Shown piece after piece: positions 56,601 through 63,000 of a stretch of 64,000 nt of DNA. The stretch covers positions 45,569,056-45,633,055 of the forward strand of contig CM055265.1 of assembly GCA_029237695.1 (NCBI GenBank), written 5' to 3'. Position numbers and translations under genes: made by a program. This stretch comes from Conchocele bisecta (taxonomy: Eukaryota; Mollusca; Bivalvia; Lucinida; Thyasiridae). Position 1 is the stretch's first letter, and the number at the start of each line of letters is the position of its first letter. The notes under the pieces are model-generated. The model did no database searches. It worked only from the letters and a program-made list of their open reading frames with translations, and was not told the DNA's origin.

Positions 56601-59600
56601 AACAACCTGCCACAGGATTGTCAAATGTGGACGTCTGCTATTTAAACTGTTGCTTAACCCTTAAACTGCCAAATTAAATTTTGTCATCTGCTGTTTAGAG
56701 AAAATATAAAACAACAGCAGACGACAATTTTCCTTTCCCAAATTCCAAGGGTAAACCTTTACAATGGCGAATTAACATAGACGTCTGCTATTTATGTGTT
56801 TTGGTGAAAACATGTTTTGACAGCACATGAAAGAGCTAAAATACATTTCCATTATTACTGTACCAGGTGTAGCACAATTTGTAAACCATAACACTTTTAC
56901 TTGTGAAATGATAATACAGTCAAACCTACATTAAGCGACCACCCAAGGAGACACCAAAAATGGTCGCTTAGAACAAAAAAAAAAAAAAAATGGAAATCCG
57001 GGTACTGGTATGTCCGGTTATATGGTTAAACATTCGGAATCAGGAAATCGCAAATAATAACAAGAAATGCGTCTGTCGAATTAGGATGCCACCTGCAGCA
57101 TATTTGAGAAACTGTGATAAAGTGGTTAACTGAAAAGTGTGACGGACGGGCAGACGGACGATGTTGGCCCGGACGGACAGACGGACGGACGGACAGACGG
57201 ACGGTCCAAACACTATATGCCACCCGTTTCTTCGAAACACGGTGGCATAAAAATTCACATAGAAATAAATACATTAGAATACTACCGGTAATATTTACTG
57301 TGCACTTTTCGGAATTATTCAGGCTTTATTTCATCAAAATAGATGAAAGAATTTGAATGTTATTGCGAAATAAAATCGCCCAGTTGAAATCGCAAATAGG
57401 ACTGCGATAACTTCGGACCAGGCATGTTTCGTCCCGGTGATTTTTACCAGTCGTTGACTGACAACCAAACCAGCTGATAGAAGAATGATTTATTAACACA
57501 GTGTTCGGTATATACCAATATCGTTACGCGTCAAGAAAATTGGAATTGGGTGAAATAAAAATGCTTACGTATTATGTACACAAAAAAATTCATTTGTTTT
57601 AAATGAGTGAAATACGCAGATGTTTTCCCATGTGCTAAGCGACCAGTCCTGTTGTTCCCATGTGCTAAGCGACGATGAGTTAATTCCCTTTAGTAATCAC
57701 TAAGGAAACGAGCGAATCAGAACGAGGTTTCAGGTCAATAATTATAAACAATGCACCATTCACACTTTTGACAGTGACAGGGGATTTGTTTCCTTTGTTT
57801 GTCACACGCTTGAGGCTAATTTCACCTGGAGAAAGTGACATCCTGTCAATTAATGGTCGTTTAATACAAACCACCATTTCTGTCGATTACAAAATATTTG
57901 GCCGCTGGTCGCATTAAGGAAAAGTCGTTTAATACACTGTCATTATATAGGCCAAATGGTCGGGGGGAATTGAAAGTGGTCGCATAAGACAAAAGTCGCT
58001 TAATGCACGTGGTCGCTTGTGCAAGTTTGATTGTACTTTAATATGTTTTTAATTTGAGACACAAGTTGAAGTAATTTGAAATAATATTTATTTATTTATT
58101 TAATGGTGTTTAACGGCCTGTCAACAGCTAAGGTCATTTTAGGCCAGGTTAATTGAGTCGAATATATCACATGTTGTGATGGGGTGAAAATCCCAAAGTC
58201 AGAACTGAATATATATTTACAGAAACTCGAAATGTGGCCTGTCGGCACACGAATGCCCCGACGAGGGCACATTTGAAAACGTAAAAGGTCGGAGGATGGT
58301 GGATTTGTTACAACATGATAGAGTACAATCAGAGGAAAGCAGTTACGTGAAAGAAAACAGAAATTATTTACCCGAGTATTAAGGTTTGAAGACACTAAGT
58401 AACTAACCTTGACATTGGGTTTAGCGGAACCCCCCCCCCCCACCCCCCGAGTATCATGGATTTGTCACAGCATGACTGAGAACCATCAGAGGAATGCATG
58501 TGTGAACTAGAAAAAGTGAGCCGGGGCTCACGGATACCACCGACCGCTTCCTGGTCCGACCACCACATATTGTCAAAGTGTTGAAGCCATTATGTAGTAT
58601 AGCTTAACCCTTAGACCGCTATCTTAATTTCTTTTGTCGTCTGCTGTTTATTTTCTATTCTCCATTTTTATCATCAAAAACATGCTTTGACCGCACTTTA
58701 GAATAATTTACAACATGCTTTGACAGCACTTCATAATCATTTCCATTGGAAATGATTCTGAAGTGCTGTCAAAACATGTTTTTATTGAGAAACTAGAAAT
58801 GGACGCTTGTCGACAAGCGCATGTGTATCCCCCTCCCCAGATACACAAGTAGTTTGAAAAAAGGGTGATCGAGTTCGGTGACGGACAAAATCGGTGACGG
58901 ACAAAGGGAGATAACTAAACAATTAGTGATGCAAGAGTTGTCATTCTTGTGCGACACACCTTTAGGGTCTATGCATGTGTGAAGCTACTGGAGCGCAGAA
59001 TTATTTGTTAATAGTCCTATATTTATGTACATATATCTGCACAGGTGCACATAATGCCACAATATTTTCAACACAGTTGACGGAAATGTAATATAGAATG
59101 TAAAAAAAAAAAAAAATACTCGCTACTGGAGCCGAGAATTTTTTTTAATAGTCCTATATTTATCTACATATATCTGCACAGGTCCACATACTGCCACAAT
59201 ATTGTCAACACAGTTTAGGTAAATGTAATAATTTAGCTGTATAAATTACCTGTAATAAGTTAGTGGTCAGTTAAAAAATTAAAAAAGAACGTAAATTTAA
59301 AAAAAAAAAAAGAATGTAAAAAAAAAAATGGAAAAAAAAATTAAATTAAAAAAAAGAAAAAGAATAATGCTCCCTACTGGAGCCCAAAATGTTTTTTAAT
59401 AGTCCTATATTTATCAACATATCATATATACACAGGTCCACATATTGCCACAATATTTTCAACACAGTTTACGGAAATGTAATATAATCATTTACCTGTA
59501 TAAATTACCTGTAAGTGCTCAGTGGTCAGTTGTACATGCTAGCACATGCACAGGTGAATAGTCTGTATATAGCACTTACCACCTTATGCTACTAGACAAA

Positions 59601-59960
59601 AAGTTGAAAAATAATTTGAAAAAAAAAACGAAAAAAAAAAAATGGAAAAAAAAAGTTTAAAAATAATAATGCTTGCTACTGGAGCACAGATTTTTTTTTT
59701 AATAGTCCTATATTTATCTACATATATCTGCACAGGTCCACATAATGCCACAATATTTTCAACACAGTTTACGGAAATGTAATATAATCATTTACCTGTA
59801 TAAATTACCTGTAAATGGTCAGTGGTCAGTTGCACAGGCTAGCACATGCACAGGTGAATAGTCTGTATAAAGCACTTACGACCTTATGCTACTAGACAAA
59901 AATTGAAAAATAATTTGACAAAAAAAAAAAAAAAAAATGAGAAGAAAAAAAAAAAAAAAA

Positions 59961-60008
<48 letters not shown>

Positions 60009-63000
60009 AAAAATAATAATGCTTGCTATTGGAGACCAGATTTTTTTTTTAATAGTCCTATATTTATCTACAAAAATCTGCACAGGTCCACATAATGCCA
60101 CAATATTTTCAACACAGTACCCAATGTAGTGATTTACCTGTATAAATTACCTGGTCAGCAGTGGTCAAGCACTGGACATCTGCACATGCTAGCCCATGCT
60201 AGCACATGGTTCTCCCAGTTTCTATTGTTCTCTCTACAGGTAAGGTGTACAGAGCACACAAGAAAAGGTGTACAGAGCAGACGAGAAAACAGGTCTTCAT
60301 GCATTATTGTCCAGTTTGTAGAGTGCGCAAAACAAAAAAGGGAGATAACTAAAAAATTAGCTACGCAAGAGTTGTCATTCTTGTGCGCGACACACCTCCG
60401 GGTCGTGGTCTATGCATGTGTGAAGTTTCGTGAAAATATTCCAAAGGGTGGTCGAGTTATGCTCCGGACAGGAAATCAGTGAGCGAAAACAAAAAAGGGA
60501 GATAACTAAAAAATTAGCTATGCAAGAGTTGTCATTCTTGTGCACGACACACCTTCGGTTCGTGGTCTAATTGAATGTGTTAAGTTTCATAAAAATATTC
60601 CAAAGGGTGGTCGAGTTATGGTCAATCAGTGCGCAAAACAAAAAATGGAGATAACTAAAAAATTAGCTATGCAAGAGTTGTTATTCTTGTGCGCGACACA
60701 CCTTCGGGTCGTGGTCTATGCATGTGTAAAGTTTCATGAAAATATTCCAAAGGGTGGTGGAGTTATGCTCCGGACACGAAATCAGTGCGAGAAACAAAAA
60801 AGGGAGATAACTAAAAAATTAGCTATGCAAGAGTTGTCATTCTTGTGCGCGACACACCTTCGGGTCGTGGTCTATGCATGTGTGAAGTTTCATGAAAATA
60901 TTCCAAAGGGTGTTCGAGTTATGCTCCGGACAAGAAGTGTCTGCGGCGGACGCGGCGCGTTGTCAAATCCATAGTATCCCCCGACGGAGTCCGGGGGATA
61001 CAATAAGGCAATATATAAAAGCAACAGCAGACAACAATTGTTGTGAGTAGCGGTCTAAGGGTTAAAAAATACTACAATCTTCAATTCTGTAATTCCAGTG
61101 GAACCTCTCTAAACCTAACACTTGTTTGACTGAAATTCAAGCATGTGACTGCTCTAGATATTTAACCCTTAGGGCCTTACAACACTTAATTATTTTTTTT
61201 CCCCGTCTGCTCTTGTTTTTTATTTTCCATTTTATTTTCCATTTTACACATCAAAAACATGCTTGGCAGCATTTTAGAATCATGGCTGGGCTACAGAATG
61301 AAAATATGGATGATGGTACAGAACTATATAAATTTTCACAACAATCAGACTAACGGTTGCAGAGATATTGAGTATTTAAAAACGTTCAATACCAATATTT
61401 CAAAATTTTAATGCACATTTCCAAGTAATTTGACCTTGTGCATGAAAGCCGCATGGGTGGGCAAAAGAATGACAATATGGATGATGATAAAGAAATTTAT
61501 GAAGTTTCATGTCAATACAAACATATATATTCAGCCCTGAAGTTAGAATAACCTGACCTACTCCCAGTAGCCGATTTCATCAAAATTGCAAAGTGTACTT
61601 TTCTAGTAAAGTATACTTTGAGGGAGTAAGCATTTATTTTTCCTGAAATGCATTATTTCATATAGAACTAACAAATGCATATATTTGATGATTAAAAGTA
61701 TGCAGAATTATTATACTGAATTTATTACATTATCACAGCCATTTTTGATAATGTAATAAATTCGGTATAATAAAAATTAATAAATTTATCCTTAAATTGA
61801 AAATTTCTCCCTCAAAGTCACAGCATGATAGAGGACCATCAGAGGAAGGCATGTGTGAAATATCAGTAAGTTCTATGAAAGGAAACGGAAGTTATAAGAC
61901 ATGTACCCCAACATTAATTTTGTGGACACCAACGACAGATGCTGCGAGTATGCCATTACCTCTTATGTACCTCAGGGCCAGACCAGAGATATTGGGATTC
62001 CGCTAAGGATGAAAAACAAATGTTAAATTTACCCATCACATGTTCCCAACAAACCGTCCACAATTTGAATTAGTAACTACAATCAAGCCTGGGTATAAAG
62101 GCCAGCCATGGGAAGTGAAAAATCTGGCCTTTGTTCACAGGTGGTCTATATTCGCAGGGTCATTTATATAGTAATTGTGCCATTGGGACAACAACATTTT
62201 GGCCTTTACAGCCAGGGCCCAGTTGCTCAAAGCTTCTGTTAGCTTAACAGAAGCTTTGAGCAGCCGGGCCCTGGTGATTGCTATTAGGAGGTGGTCTTTA
62301 TCACAGGTTTGACTGTATGAATTTCAGAAAGACTAGCGTATTTCCTGCCATGATCCTGCCATGATCGATCAATCTATAGTGCTAAAACGAGGTAATGTAT
62401 GTAATCAAAAATTGATAAAAAAGTATGAATCATGCATATTTGCTATTATTCCTTGTGCGAATGTAGACGAGCACCTGTTTCTGTGGGGGGCGGTGGTGGT
62501 ACGAGTCCTGCAACCCCGTGGGTTCGGGCGGACACCAGTAGTCGAGGGCGAGATCAAGCCCCAGTGGGTCGCGGCCGTACACCTTGCTGACCAGGTAGAG
62601 CAGGTGCTCGAAGTCGCGGCGCAGCGACGTGGGCGGCTCCTGGCCTTCCTGCATGTGCGCCAACATGATCCGCGCCGTCTCATCGCCACGATTACGCACC
62701 TCCTTCACCTGGTACAAAATGGTCAGTGAAAGTTCAAGTGGTTAATATCCCAGCAGCAGCTACGATTATGTGCGTCTGTAAACAGGGAAATGGGGCTTAA
62801 GGCATTTGTGGCCAGTCTAGCTCTTGATCAGCTCGCGAACTCCTGCAGCCTGATGAGCATCTCTACTGTTTGTTAAACGTATGACAATTGTTTCACTGAC
62901 TGAATGTCGAACAGTGCAGACCCTGATCAGACTGCGCGGATGCGCAGGCTGATCTGGGTCTACACTGGTCGCACTGGCCATAAGCCAAATATCTCCAGTC

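Noticed and set aside
60129..60974. Plus-strand open frames of 117 and 144 residues
   Set aside because: They follow a 150-bp repeat four times over, including internal repetition of the protein, and lie in a pearl-like element.
60973..61002. Rho-independent-terminator-like hairpin
   Set aside because: The host is a eukaryote and the hairpin is the end of a repeated element.
62463..62474. Later GT donor for exon 2 (after GTGCTC)
   Set aside because: It would add VL before VALYKF, which spoils the register with the family; kept as a possible alternative only.
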